A stretch of DNA of 64,000 nucleotides from Noviherbaspirillum sedimenti. GTDB taxonomy: Bacteria > Pseudomonadota > Gammaproteobacteria > Burkholderiales > Burkholderiaceae_D. Where the stretch lies: NCBI RefSeq assembly GCF_003590835.1, contig NZ_QYUQ01000002.1, positions 2,232,001 through 2,296,000 on the forward strand, written 5' to 3'. The translations under genes were made by a program, and so were the position numbers. Positions 25,401 through 34,455 of this stretch are shown piece by piece. How positions within the stretch are numbered: the stretch's first letter is position 1; each line of letters begins with the position of its first letter. The notes beneath the pieces were generated by a model. The model was given only the letters and a program-made list of their open reading frames with translations. It searched no databases and had not been told where the DNA came from.

Positions 25401-27335
25401 TTACTCCAATTTGAACATCGACACCGCCTGAGCCACGTGCATGGCCTGGGCATGCATGCTTTCGGTGGCGTCCGCTGCCTGCTCCACCAGCGCGGCATTT
25501 CGCTGGGTCAGTTGCTCCATGCTGACGAGTGTCTGGTTGACGTTTTCGATGCCGCTGCGCTGCTGATGGCTGGCGGCGGTAATGTCCTGCATGATGTCAG
25601 CGACCCGCTTCACCGAAGAGATGATCTCATGCATGGTCTGGCCGGCAGCGCCGACCTGGGCGCTGCCGGCATCGACCTTGTCGATCGAGTCCAGAATCAG
25701 CGACTTGACTTCCCTGGCCGCCCCGGCGGTGCGCTGCGCCAGGCTGCGGACCTCGGCCGCGACCACCGCAAAGCCGCGGCCCTGCTCGCCGGCGCGCGCC
25801 GCCTCCACCGCCGCGTTCAGCGCCAGCAGATTGGTCTGGAACGCGATCGTGTCGATGACGCCGATAATGTCGCCGATCTTGCGCGAGGACTGCGTAATCG
25901 AGTCCATGGTGCCCACCACCCGTTCGACCGCCTGGCCGCCGCTGGCGGCAATCTGCGACGCCGACAACGCCAGCCGGTCGGCCTGCTGCGCATTGTCGGT
26001 ATTTTGCCTGACTGCGGCAGTCAGCACCGCCATCGCCGCCGCGGTCTGCGCCAGCGCGCCGGCCTGCGCCTCGGTGCGCGACGACAGATCGGCATTGCCG
26101 GCGGCGATGTCGCGCGAGACGACCGCCATCTTGCGTGTGCCGGAACGGACCTCCTCGGCCATGCGCGCCAGGCCGGTGTTCATTTCGCCGAACGCGTTCA
26201 GCAAGGTGCCGATCTCATCCATGGCGTCGGAACGCACGCGGTGGCTGAGATCGCCGCCGGCGGCGCGTCCAACCGCCAGATCGAGGGCCCGCACTTCGGT
26301 CGAAAATGACGCATAGAAGCCAACCAGCAGGTATAGCGCCAGCAGCACCGTAAACAGAACGCCGCCGAGGATCAGATTGCGCCGCTGGACATCACGTTCG
26401 ATGCGTAGCGCCAAAGCCTGGTCGAGCCGCACGGCGGCGGCGTCGGCAAAGCCGTACAGACCGTCAAGCGCCTGGCGTCCGGCGTCATGGAAGCGGGCGC
26501 CAGAGCTCTGGTCGACCGATTTCAGCACCTCATTGCGGACGCGCTCGAGAAAGGCGCCGGCTTGCCGGATCGCGCCCTCTTGTGGCGCCAGCGCCGTGCG
26601 CAACGCCGGGCTCGCCCTGAACATGGCATCGAGTTGTACCGAAATACGCGCCAGGTCGCGTTCCGCGACCATCACTGCAGCGTTCAGCATGACGTCTTCA
26701 TTGGCTTCGAACAGACCGGTGTCGATATAAGCGGCACCGCGCCCGCTGATTTCTGCCACGCCGTCGGCCACCTCCGGGAACGACTTGATGAAGGCGACGA
26801 TCAGGTAATGGGTATTGACCTGCGGATCGAGCGTCAGGTTGGAACGATCCGCAATCAGCGCGTTCAGCTTGTACAACTGCTCGATCAACGCCCCGTGCGC
26901 GGCATTGCTGTCTTTCGCCTTGGCCTGCTCCAGGCCCGCCTGGAGCAAGGCCCAGCTGCGCTTGATGCCTTCCAGCGATGAACCAGTGCCCAGCGCCGCG
27001 CGCGCGGCCGCATCGGCTTCCAGACGCGCCATGCCGGCGTTGATCGCCTGCTGCGCCTGGCTGGCTTGCTGACGCACAGCGGCGTTGCCGCCCAAGACCA
27101 TGTGGCGCAGCGCGCGGTGCTGCTGGCTCAGTCGCAGCAAATCTTCTACCTGTCGGGCATGGCGTACACCGACGCGCTCTTTTTCGGCAAAGGCGATCGA
27201 GCGGTTCAATTCCTCAATCAGCAGCGCGCTGACCAGCAGCAGCGGCACCAGCACCAGCAAGGTCACCAGGGAAAACTTGGGCAACAGACGGAGACGCCGC
27301 ATCAGGCGAATGGCGGGTTGAAACACGATATTCAT
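25401..27335 (-). CDS. methyl-accepting chemotaxis protein
   Basis: This 644-residue chemoreceptor has membrane segments at about 22-42 and 325-345 enclosing a helical periplasmic domain of about 280 residues. A HAMP domain follows, then the signalling domain. The hairpin tip carries IGDIIGVIDTIAFQTNLLALNAAVEAARAGEQGRGFAVVAAEVR, shown here only as the landmark for family assignment. The C-terminus ends MFKLE with no NWETF-type pentapeptide. The ligand is unknown. It converges on the GGDEF/EAL gene with 9 bp between stops. A weak PhoB-like site lies about 330 bp upstream. Confidence 0.93.
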   Translation of the reverse strand: MNIVFQPAIRLMRRLRLLPKFSLVTLLVLVPLLLVSALLIEELNRSIAFAEKERVGVRHARQVEDLLRLSQQHRALRHMVLGGNAAVRQQASQAQQAINAGMARLEADAAARAALGTGSSLEGIKRSWALLQAGLEQAKAKDSNAAHGALIEQLYKLNALIADRSNLTLDPQVNTHYLIVAFIKSFPEVADGVAEISGRGAAYIDTGLFEANEDVMLNAAVMVAERDLARISVQLDAMFRASPALRTALAPQEGAIRQAGAFLERVRNEVLKSVDQSSGARFHDAGRQALDGLYGFADAAAVRLDQALALRIERDVQRRNLILGGVLFTVLLALYLLVGFYASFSTEVRALDLAVGRAAGGDLSHRVRSDAMDEIGTLLNAFGEMNTGLARMAEEVRSGTRKMAVVSRDIAAGNADLSSRTEAQAGALAQTAAAMAVLTAAVRQNTDNAQQADRLALSASQIAASGGQAVERVVGTMDSITQSSRKIGDIIGVIDTIAFQTNLLALNAAVEAARAGEQGRGFAVVAAEVRSLAQRTAGAAREVKSLILDSIDKVDAGSAQVGAAGQTMHEIISSVKRVADIMQDITAASHQQRSGIENVNQTLVSMEQLTQRNAALVEQAADATESMHAQAMHVAQAVSMFKLE

Positions 27336-27665
27336 ATGAAAAATTCCAATTGCACGCAGTAGCTGTACGGAGTACCAGCGTTACCATATTGCAATAAATT
27401 TATGACAGGGTAATGAATGGGGATGCAATTGCCGGGCTTTGCAGTACGAAATGGCCGGGTCTGAGCAAGGGATACGGTACGATGGCGCAACGGCGGCAGG
27501 CCGGGAGCAGTGCGCCAGTAAGGCGCTGAAAAGCCCATTTAAAAGGAGACTTGGCGAGAATTCGCCGAAGGACAAGAATCTGGTTGGTGGGCCAGCCCGA
27601 CTCTATCGGGCCCGGCGCACCTGCCCGCCGTCATGCATATCGGTTGCATGTACTGCGGATAAAGC

Positions 27666-27699
27666 ATCCTAACCCTGCTTTGTGACAGCATGATGAATG
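27666..27699 (-). promoter_or_regulatory. weak PhoB-like site upstream of the chemoreceptor
   Basis: On the minus strand CATTCAT (27699-27693), CATG, CTGTCAC (27688-27682), 10 bp and TAGGAT (27671-27666) repeat the Pho promoter layout, though the first half-site matches only 5/7. The chemoreceptor ATG is about 330 bp away, so a long leader would be needed. Confidence 0.35.
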
Positions 27700-27759
27700 G
27701 TACAAACTTTCGCTGACGCAGCGCAAACCATGCCAAATGTAAAATCGCCAATCCGAATT

Positions 27760-27793
27760 CCGTCACACTGTTGTCATGTGCAGCGGTTATGGT
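27760..27793 (+). promoter_or_regulatory. PhoB box and -10 of a candidate small RNA
   Basis: CCGTCAC (27760-27766), ACTG, TTGTCAT (27771-27777), exactly 10 bp, then TATGGT (27788-27793, 4/6 match to -10). The same spacing occurs at the pstS and ppk1 promoters. No coding gene follows before the terminator at 27917-27944. Confidence 0.65.
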
Positions 27794-27799
27794 TATGCC

Positions 27800-27944
27800 T
27801 GTCAACTCAGACATGCAGGTTTTTAGCGATTCCGCGCATGCCCCTGAACCCTGGCAAGCACCCGATGCATTTCGTCGTGTGCGTCTCCTCTTTCTTCTCC
27901 GAGATCTGGAGTTTTGCCCGCTGCATTCCTGCAGCGGGTTTTTT
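27800..27944 (+). ncRNA. candidate PhoB-controlled small RNA of about 145 nt
   Basis: This is an otherwise gene-free interval with a Pho-type promoter at one end and a strong terminator at the other. The start near 27800 is inferred from the -10. Every plus-strand reading frame that opens inside runs through the terminator stem, and none has a ribosome site, so a noncoding transcript is the simpler reading. A 17-base pyrimidine tract at 27884-27900, TCTCCTCTTTCTTCTCC, could pair with purine-rich ribosome-binding sites. I do not recognise a known family. Confidence 0.5.
27917..27944 (+). terminator. orphan Rho-independent terminator
   Basis: CCCGCTGC (27917-27924) and GCAGCGGG (27931-27938) form a perfect 8-bp stem with a 6-base loop, followed by six T. 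The only annotated gene upstream is on the other strand, so it must end an unannotated plus-strand transcript. Confidence 0.88.
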
Positions 27945-28114
27945 CTTTCCCCCGGCCGCAACCTGCCGCTTTAGCCTTGTCTTGCCTTGCCTTGCCTTGA
28001 AATAATCGGAAAGCAATAAACTGATTTACAATGCATCGCGTGTGGCCCATGGCCCTCCATCATCCTGTTTACAAGCGCTACGCAAGCGACCCATTATTCA
28101 CGAGGACTATCACG

Positions 28115-29869
28115 GTGTGCCGTCAATTGCTGCGCCAGCTGCTGTACCGTCTGTTGCGCGCGCTCGGCGTGCTGCTATGGCTGGCCGCGGCCGGCACGGC
28201 GCATGCTTATACCGTTGAAATCCAGGGTGCCGGACAATTTTCCAAACTGCTCGACTTGCACCTGGACATCCGCCGCCATCAAGACGATCCTGACATCTCC
28301 GACGAGGAATGGCGCCGCCTGGCGGGCATCACGCCGCAGCAAATCCGCGAATTGCTCGCCACCGAAGGGTATTTCTCGCCCGTCGTCACCGCGGAGCTGC
28401 TGACCGAGGGCGACCAGCGGCTGGCGCGCTTTCGCATCGAACCTGGCGCGCCGACCACCATCGAAACGGTCGATATCCGCTTTCACGGCGCGGTGGTCGA
28501 CGCCTATCCCCAGCGCGTCGAACGCCTGCGCCGCCAATGGGGCCTGAAGCCGGGCGAGCGGTTTACCCAATCCGCCTGGAGCGATGCCAAGAATGCCCTG
28601 CTGAAAGGTTTGCTGGTGCGCGATTACCCGGCCGCCGCCATCCGCACCAGCGAAGCGCGCATTGAACCGGAACAGCGGCGCGCCACGCTGGTCGTCGAGA
28701 TCGATTCCGGCCCCGCCTTCACCTTCGGCGAACTGCAGATCGAAGGCTTGCAGCGTTACTCGCGCGCCATGATCGACGGCCTCAACCCGATCCAGCCCGG
28801 CGAACGGTATTCTCAGGAAAAGCTGAATGAATTGCAGTCGCGCCTGACCGACACCGGCTATTTCAGTTCGGCATTCCCCAGCATCGACCTCGATCCGGCC
28901 CACCCGCAGCACGTCCCGGTCAAGCTCAACGTGGCGGAAAACCAGCGCAAGCATCTGGGGCTGGGGCTGGGCTTTTCCACCGATACCGGCGCTGGCGTGC
29001 AGGTAAAATGGCTGGACCGTAATTTCCTGCAACGCGACTGGCGCTTGCAGACACAGCTGGAATTGAATCGCGAGACCAGTCTGCTCGACGGCGCATTGTA
29101 TTTGCCCGCCAGGCGCAACGGCTGGATTCCCAATTTTAATGCGCGCTTCGAGCGCAGCACCACCGCCGGCGAAATCATTGACAAGATCCGCGCCGGCGCA
29201 CGCATGAGCACCCCCAGCCGTATCGACGAACGTTCCGCCGGCATCGCCTTTTTCGCCGACAACCAGAAACTGCCGGACGGCAGCGTCAACAATCGCCAGG
29301 CTCTTATCGCCGCCTACAGCTATACGCGCCGGCGCGTCGACAACCTGCTCACGCCGCGCCGCGGCTACGTGGCGTCGCTCGAATTCGGCGCCGGCCCCAA
29401 GGGAGTGGTCAATGAGGCCAATATCGTGCGCATGGCTGGCCGCGCCACCTGGCTCGCGCCGCTGCAGCGCAACTGGCAAAGCGTATTGCGCGGCCAGATC
29501 GGCCAAGTATTGATCGCCGATCGCACCAGAGTGCCAGGCGACCTGCTGTTCCGTACCGGCGGCGCCCAGAGCGTGCGCGGTTATGGCTTTGAAACCCTGG
29601 GCGTGCAACAGGGCGGCGCCGTGGTCGGTGGCCGCGTGGTGGCGGTGGCGAGCGCGGAACTGGTGTACCGGATCACGCCGCAATGGGGCGCCGCCGTCTT
29701 CCATGACGCCGGCAATGCCGCCGACAGCTGGCGCAATTTCAAATTCGTCCATGGCAGCGGCATCGGCGCACGCTGGCGCAGCCCGATCGGCCCGGTCAAC
29801 CTCGACCTCGCCTACGGCCATGCGACCAGCGAGCCGCATCTGCATTTTTCGGTCGGCTATGTCTTCTGA
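28115..29869 (+). CDS. tamA: TamA, Omp85-family outer-membrane assembly factor
   Basis: With the GTG at 28115 (GAGGA 8-10 bases upstream) the protein has 584 residues and a clean signal peptide ending TAHA near residue 32. In-frame ATGs at 28031 and 28049 would add residues before the signal peptide and lack a ribosome site. Three POTRA domains (about 35-270) precede a 16-strand-type barrel with the Omp85 signature GGAQSVRGYGFETLG near 485-500 and a C-terminal phenylalanine. With TamB it inserts and folds outer-membrane proteins. tamB overlaps it by 11 bp. Confidence 0.9.
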   Translation: MCRQLLRQLLYRLLRALGVLLWLAAAGTAHAYTVEIQGAGQFSKLLDLHLDIRRHQDDPDISDEEWRRLAGITPQQIRELLATEGYFSPVVTAELLTEGDQRLARFRIEPGAPTTIETVDIRFHGAVVDAYPQRVERLRRQWGLKPGERFTQSAWSDAKNALLKGLLVRDYPAAAIRTSEARIEPEQRRATLVVEIDSGPAFTFGELQIEGLQRYSRAMIDGLNPIQPGERYSQEKLNELQSRLTDTGYFSSAFPSIDLDPAHPQHVPVKLNVAENQRKHLGLGLGFSTDTGAGVQVKWLDRNFLQRDWRLQTQLELNRETSLLDGALYLPARRNGWIPNFNARFERSTTAGEIIDKIRAGARMSTPSRIDERSAGIAFFADNQKLPDGSVNNRQALIAAYSYTRRRVDNLLTPRRGYVASLEFGAGPKGVVNEANIVRMAGRATWLAPLQRNWQSVLRGQIGQVLIADRTRVPGDLLFRTGGAQSVRGYGFETLGVQQGGAVVGGRVVAVASAELVYRITPQWGAAVFHDAGNAADSWRNFKFVHGSGIGARWRSPIGPVNLDLAYGHATSEPHLHFSVGYVF

Positions 29870-32800
29870 AGCGCCAGCACCACCACGGCGCCGCCGGCGT
29901 CTCGTGTCCGCTGCCCTGGCGCTGGCTGCCCTTGGCTTGCTGGCGCTGTTCGTCTGGCTGGGCGCGACCACCGGCGGCGCACGCGCGGTGCTGTCGGCGC
30001 TGGCCGCCGCCAGCGGCGGCAACGTCCGGATCGGCGCAGTCGACGGCCGGCTGACCGGGCCCTTGCATCTGCAGCAGTTGACCCTGCAGAGCGCCGGCCT
30101 GCAAACGGAACTGCAGGATATCCGTCTCGACTGGCGGCCGCAGGCGCTTTTGCAGGGACGCCTGCATGTCACGACGCTGCGCATCGGCACAATCCAGATC
30201 AGGCAACGCATCGGCCAGCCGGCAACCCCGGCCGCACTGCCGGCGAGCCTTTCCCTGCCGTTGCGGCTGAACATCGACAGTGTGCAAGTCGGCCGCGGCA
30301 GGCTCGACTGGGGCGCCTTGAATGTGGTCGAACTGGGCGCTTTCACCATGCACCTGGATTACGATGGCGCGCGCTACCGCCTCGCGCTCGAAAAACTGAC
30401 GGCCAGTACCGATATGCAGAGCGACGCCGCTACTGGCGCTGCCGGCGCCCGGGTGGGCAAGTTCCACGGCAGCATGCGCGGCCAGGCCGAGCTGGCCGAC
30501 ACCCGGCCTTACCCGCTCAGCGGCGTCTTTCACGCCGAGGCCGACGCGCTCATCGGGCAACAGCGTCTAGCCGGCGCCGGCAAGCTGCAGCTCGACGGCA
30601 GTCTGGCGCAACTGCAAACCGGCATGGACTTTGCCATGGGTGCCGCCAGCCTCAAGGGGCGGGCGCGCTTGCAGCCGTTTTCCGATTTACCACTGGGCGA
30701 CGCCGAAATCAACCTGCAGGGACTGGACCTTGCCGTATTCGGCGCCGGCTTGCCGCGCACCCGCCTCAGCGGCAAGCTGGCAACCAGCACCGCAGGCGGC
30801 ACGCTGACGCTGACCAACGCGGAAGCGGGCACTTACGACGCCGGCCGCCTGCCGCTGCGCGCGCTGTCGAGCCGATTCCGCCAGGATGCGCAGGGGCTGC
30901 ACTTCGACGCCATTGCCGCGGCGCTCGGTGCCGCCGCCGAACCGGCGGGCGACATCCGCGGCAGCGCTCAGCTTGCCAAGGGCACGCTGGACCTGGCGCT
31001 GGCGACAACAGCGCTCGACCTGCGCCGACTCGACCGCCGCGTGCTTGCCACCCGCCTGGCCGGCAATGCCGTCGTGCGGCATGTCGCCGGCCGCCAGGAA
31101 TTCACGCTGGAACTGTCCGAACCACTGCAAAGCCGCCGCCTGGCATTGTCGGCACAGGCCACGCTGGCCGACGAGGCGCTGGCGCTGCAACGCGCCGAAC
31201 TCAGGCTGGGCGACGGCACGCTGCGCGCCAGCGGCCGCCAGCAGCTGACCGGCAAGCGGGAATTTTCCGCCAGCGGCGTCGTCAGCCGCTTCCATCTGCA
31301 AGACCTTGGACGGTTCAACGGCTTTCCCGATCTGTACCTGAACGGCGAATTCTCCCTCAGCGGCGCACTGGCGCCGCAGCTCACCGCCGCACTGGATTTT
31401 CGCATCGCCGACAGCCGCCTGGCGAACCAGCCCCTGCAAGGGAATGGACGCGCCCGTCTGCATGCCGACAGCCTGGATATCCCGAAACTGACGCTCGCAG
31501 CCGGCGTCAACCGACTCGATATCGCCGGCCAGCTGCAGCCACAGGGTGGCCAATTGACGTTCGCGCTGGCCGCCCCCAGCCTGGCGCAATTCGGCGCGGG
31601 ATTTGCCGGCGCGCTCGAAGCCAAAGGCACGGCACGCGGCAGCTTCACGCGCCCGCGCATCGCCGCCGAATGGCATGCCAGCCATTTACGCCTGCAGGAC
31701 TTGCTGCAGCTCGACAGCCTGCATGGCAGCGGCGAGCTGGATCTGGACCGCAAGGCGCCCTGGCTGCTGGGCCGCGCCAGCATGGACGCCACCGCCCAGG
31801 GCGTGCGCAGCGGCGCCGCAAAAGCCGAAAGCCTGGCGGCGTCCCTGCGTTTCGCACCGCCCGCCAATGCGCCGCTGACGCTGCAAGTACGTGCGCAAAA
31901 AATCGCCGCAGCGGATTACCGCGCCGACAGCCTCACTGTCGATGCCAGCGGCACCACCGGCCGCCACACTTTGGTCGCCAGCCTGGCGCAGGCAGGACAG
32001 CAATGGCGCCTGCAGGCCAGCGGCGCACTGCAGGCGCAAGCGCTGCGCTGGCAAGGCAGCATCGACCAGCTAAGCGGCAGCGGCCGCCTGCAGGCACGGC
32101 TTGCAGGCGCCGCGCCGCTGGAAGTTTCGCGCCAGCGCATCGAGCTGCGGCAATTCCGGCTGGAAATGGACGACGCCATTCTGGCGATTGAACAATTACG
32201 GCGCGACGAGCAAGGCATCCAGACGCGCGGGCGCTTTGAACATCTGCCGCTGGCGGCATTATTGCCCTACCTGCGGCCACAGCCGGATATCAGTACCGAC
32301 CTGCTGTTCGGAGGGGAATGGGATGTCCGGCTGGCGGGCGTGCCGAGCGGCACGCTATCGCTGCGGCGCGAGCGTGGCGACCTTGCCACGCGCGGCATGG
32401 CGCCGGTGGCGCTGGGTCTCACGCGCCTGGAAGCCAGCGCCCGCGCCGGCAGCGGCAAACTTCAGTTGCAGCTGCATGCCGATGGCGCCAACCTGGGCAG
32501 CATTGAAGTCGACGCCGGCCTGGCGCTGGGCGGCGCGGGCCGCTTCGGCATCTCGCCGCAGTCGGCACTGTCCGGCGGCGCCAGACTCACGGTTCCCACG
32601 CTGCGCTGGGCTGCGCCGATGATTGCCGCCACCGCCATCGCCGATGGCAGCCTGGACGGCGCACTCAGCATTGCCGGCAGCCTGGCCGCACCACGCCTGG
32701 CTGGCCAGGTCAACGGTCGCAGTTTGCGCCTGGCCCTGCCCGACCTCGGGGTGGATTTGCGCGGCGGCAGCCTTGCTGCCAGCTTCCAGGATACCCGGCT

Positions 32801-33821
32801 GCTGGTGCACAACCTCACTTTCGCACAAGGCCCCGGCAAGCTGAGCATTGCCGGACCGATCGATCTGGCCGGCGCCCAGCCCGACGTGCAACTGACGCTC
32901 AAAGCCGAACGCTACCCCCTGCTGGTACGCAGCGACCGCAAGCTGGTGGTCAGTGGCGATGGCGCAGTCAGCCTGCGCGAGGGACGCCTGCAGGCAACTG
33001 GTGGCTTCACTGCGGATTCCGGCCTGATCGATATCGGCCAGGCCGACAGGCCGACGCTGTCTGACGACGTGGTGGTGGTCGGCGCGACGCCAAGGAAAGC
33101 AGTCACGCCGCTGGCGCTGGACCTGGTGATCGGACTGGGTGAAGGGATTGTCATCCGCGGACGTGGCATAGATGCCGTGCTGGTCGGGCAATTGCAGTTC
33201 AAAAACGATGCCGGCGAACAACTGAAGGCGCAAGGCGCCATGCGTATCGTGCGCGGCACGTTTGCCGCCTATGGCCGCAAGCTCGATATCGAAAAGGGCT
33301 TGCTGTACTTTAACGGCCCGCCCGGCAATCCCGGCCTCGACATCCTGGCGATGCGACGCGGCCAGCAAGTCGAAGCCGGCGTCGCCGTGCTCGGCACCGC
33401 ACTGACGCCGCGCATCGTGCTGGTGTCGGAACCGGCGGTGGCGGATGCGGAGAAACTCTCCTGGCTGGTGCTCGGGCGCGGACTTGATGCCGCCACCGGC
33501 GGCGCCGACCTGGCGGCCCTGCAGGATGCGGCTGCCTCACTCTTGACCCAGGGTGCTGCCGCCGGCGTGCAAGCCGGGCTGGCGGGCGCCTTCGGACTGG
33601 ACCAGTTAAGCTTGGGCACCAGCAGCGACAGCCTGCAGCAGCGCATCGTCACCATCGGCAAGCAAGTTTCGTCGCGCCTGCATATCGGCATCGAACAAGG
33701 GCTGGAAACCGCCAGCAGTGTATTGCTGCTGCGCTATACGATTTCGCGCAAGCTCAGCCTGGAAATCGACACCGGCGCCCGCTCCGCATTCACCCTGTTC
33801 TATAACTTTGCCTTCGATTGA
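29859..33821 (+). CDS. tamB: TamB, inner-membrane-anchored translocation module
   Basis: This 1320-residue protein starts with a short basic stretch and one membrane anchor (about 14-36). A very long beta-rich periplasmic body follows, and the conserved DUF490/TamB domain ends it (about 1000-1320, with RIVRGTFAAYGRKLDIEKGL, FNGPPGNPGLDILAMR and the final TLFYNFAFD). It bridges the periplasm and works with TamA, and is also implicated in lipid transport between membranes. The ATG at 29859 lies inside the tamA stop region, so translation is coupled. The frame is open upstream to 29583, inside tamA, which is rejected. Confidence 0.92.
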   Translation: MSSEAPAPPRRRRRLVSAALALAALGLLALFVWLGATTGGARAVLSALAAASGGNVRIGAVDGRLTGPLHLQQLTLQSAGLQTELQDIRLDWRPQALLQGRLHVTTLRIGTIQIRQRIGQPATPAALPASLSLPLRLNIDSVQVGRGRLDWGALNVVELGAFTMHLDYDGARYRLALEKLTASTDMQSDAATGAAGARVGKFHGSMRGQAELADTRPYPLSGVFHAEADALIGQQRLAGAGKLQLDGSLAQLQTGMDFAMGAASLKGRARLQPFSDLPLGDAEINLQGLDLAVFGAGLPRTRLSGKLATSTAGGTLTLTNAEAGTYDAGRLPLRALSSRFRQDAQGLHFDAIAAALGAAAEPAGDIRGSAQLAKGTLDLALATTALDLRRLDRRVLATRLAGNAVVRHVAGRQEFTLELSEPLQSRRLALSAQATLADEALALQRAELRLGDGTLRASGRQQLTGKREFSASGVVSRFHLQDLGRFNGFPDLYLNGEFSLSGALAPQLTAALDFRIADSRLANQPLQGNGRARLHADSLDIPKLTLAAGVNRLDIAGQLQPQGGQLTFALAAPSLAQFGAGFAGALEAKGTARGSFTRPRIAAEWHASHLRLQDLLQLDSLHGSGELDLDRKAPWLLGRASMDATAQGVRSGAAKAESLAASLRFAPPANAPLTLQVRAQKIAAADYRADSLTVDASGTTGRHTLVASLAQAGQQWRLQASGALQAQALRWQGSIDQLSGSGRLQARLAGAAPLEVSRQRIELRQFRLEMDDAILAIEQLRRDEQGIQTRGRFEHLPLAALLPYLRPQPDISTDLLFGGEWDVRLAGVPSGTLSLRRERGDLATRGMAPVALGLTRLEASARAGSGKLQLQLHADGANLGSIEVDAGLALGGAGRFGISPQSALSGGARLTVPTLRWAAPMIAATAIADGSLDGALSIAGSLAAPRLAGQVNGRSLRLALPDLGVDLRGGSLAASFQDTRLLVHNLTFAQGPGKLSIAGPIDLAGAQPDVQLTLKAERYPLLVRSDRKLVVSGDGAVSLREGRLQATGGFTADSGLIDIGQADRPTLSDDVVVVGATPRKAVTPLALDLVIGLGEGIVIRGRGIDAVLVGQLQFKNDAGEQLKAQGAMRIVRGTFAAYGRKLDIEKGLLYFNGPPGNPGLDILAMRRGQQVEAGVAVLGTALTPRIVLVSEPAVADAEKLSWLVLGRGLDAATGGADLAALQDAAASLLTQGAAAGVQAGLAGAFGLDQLSLGTSSDSLQQRIVTIGKQVSSRLHIGIEQGLETASSVLLLRYTISRKLSLEIDTGARSAFTLFYNFAFD

Positions 33822-33914
33822 CGTGCGCTTGGATCGACAACAATGCCAGAGGCCGTTTTCTACGTATGCTGGAGATGAAATGTATTCCGACAATGCATCG
33901 CAGAGGATGAAGCC

Positions 33915-34205
33915 ATGGATGACGATCGTCAATTGCATAAATTGCATATACTGCCGAAGTCGCGACGCCGTTTCACCGGCGCCACGCCAATGCTGCTGGG
34001 CGCCGCAACCGGCCTTGCCCTGTTCGCCGGATGGTCGGCGTTGCGCGCCAACCGGCGCGCACGCAGGTACGCCGACCACGGCCTGGAACGCCGCGCCCCG
34101 CTCAGCATGTTTGCCGGTGGCGACCATCCCCGGCGCCGGGAAATCGATTATTCCGGCACCCACCCCCTGTTCGAGCGGCGCCAGTCGGTCTACGACGCCT
34201 ATTGA
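33915..34205 (+). CDS. small membrane protein, hypothetical
   Basis: This 96-residue protein has one hydrophobic segment at about 24-42 (ATPMLLGAATGLALFAGW), a basic stretch next to it (RANRRARRYADHG) and a polar C-terminal tail ending RRQSVYDAY. AGAGG lies about 9 bases before the ATG. It starts 93 bp after tamB on the same strand. Family and function are unknown; codon use looks like the neighbours, which supports a real gene, though a longer shadow frame overlaps it. Confidence 0.5.
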   Translation: MDDDRQLHKLHILPKSRRRFTGATPMLLGAATGLALFAGWSALRANRRARRYADHGLERRAPLSMFAGGDHPRRREIDYSGTHPLFERRQSVYDAY

Positions 34206-34311
34206 TGCCTATTGAGAAATAAGCCCCCCACAGTCTTGCGTCTGGCTTCATCCTGAGCCAAACGCCATGCCATTGCAAAAATCCATTTAAAGTTTCCTTT
34301 CGGCTAAACAT

Positions 34312-34337
34312 TAGCCTGCTGCATGCCACTCAGGCTA
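34312..34337. repeat. inverted repeat upstream of the PBP7-type gene
   Basis: TAGCCTG (34312-34318) and CAGGCTA (34331-34337) form a 7-bp inverted repeat with a 12-base spacer in an AT-richer gap of 250 bp. There is no T-run, so it is more likely an operator or a stem than a terminator. Nothing else was recognised in this gap. Confidence 0.35.
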
Positions 34338-34455
34338 GCATGCTAAACAAGGTTTTCTTGATTTCCCTAAAAAAACACTGGTTAACTGGCACTATTGTCC
34401 AGCATTAAAGCGGTAAGATAGACGCTGTGCGTTAATTTTCTGTTTTTGCCGGATC

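Noticed and set aside
27402..27408. PhoB half-site CTGTCAT on the minus strand near the chemoreceptor start
   Set aside because: The partner half-site is poor and no -10 follows at the right distance.
27539..27961. 140-codon minus-strand frame in the gap before tamA
   Set aside because: It runs through the terminator stem, has no ribosome site and no family resemblance.
27771..27974. 67-codon plus-strand frame over the candidate small RNA
   Set aside because: Its start lies in the promoter and it reads through the terminator, so it is unlikely to be translated from that transcript.
28175..30349. 724-codon minus-strand frame over tamA and tamB
   Set aside because: Shadow frame; tamA and tamB on the plus strand carry clear family signatures.
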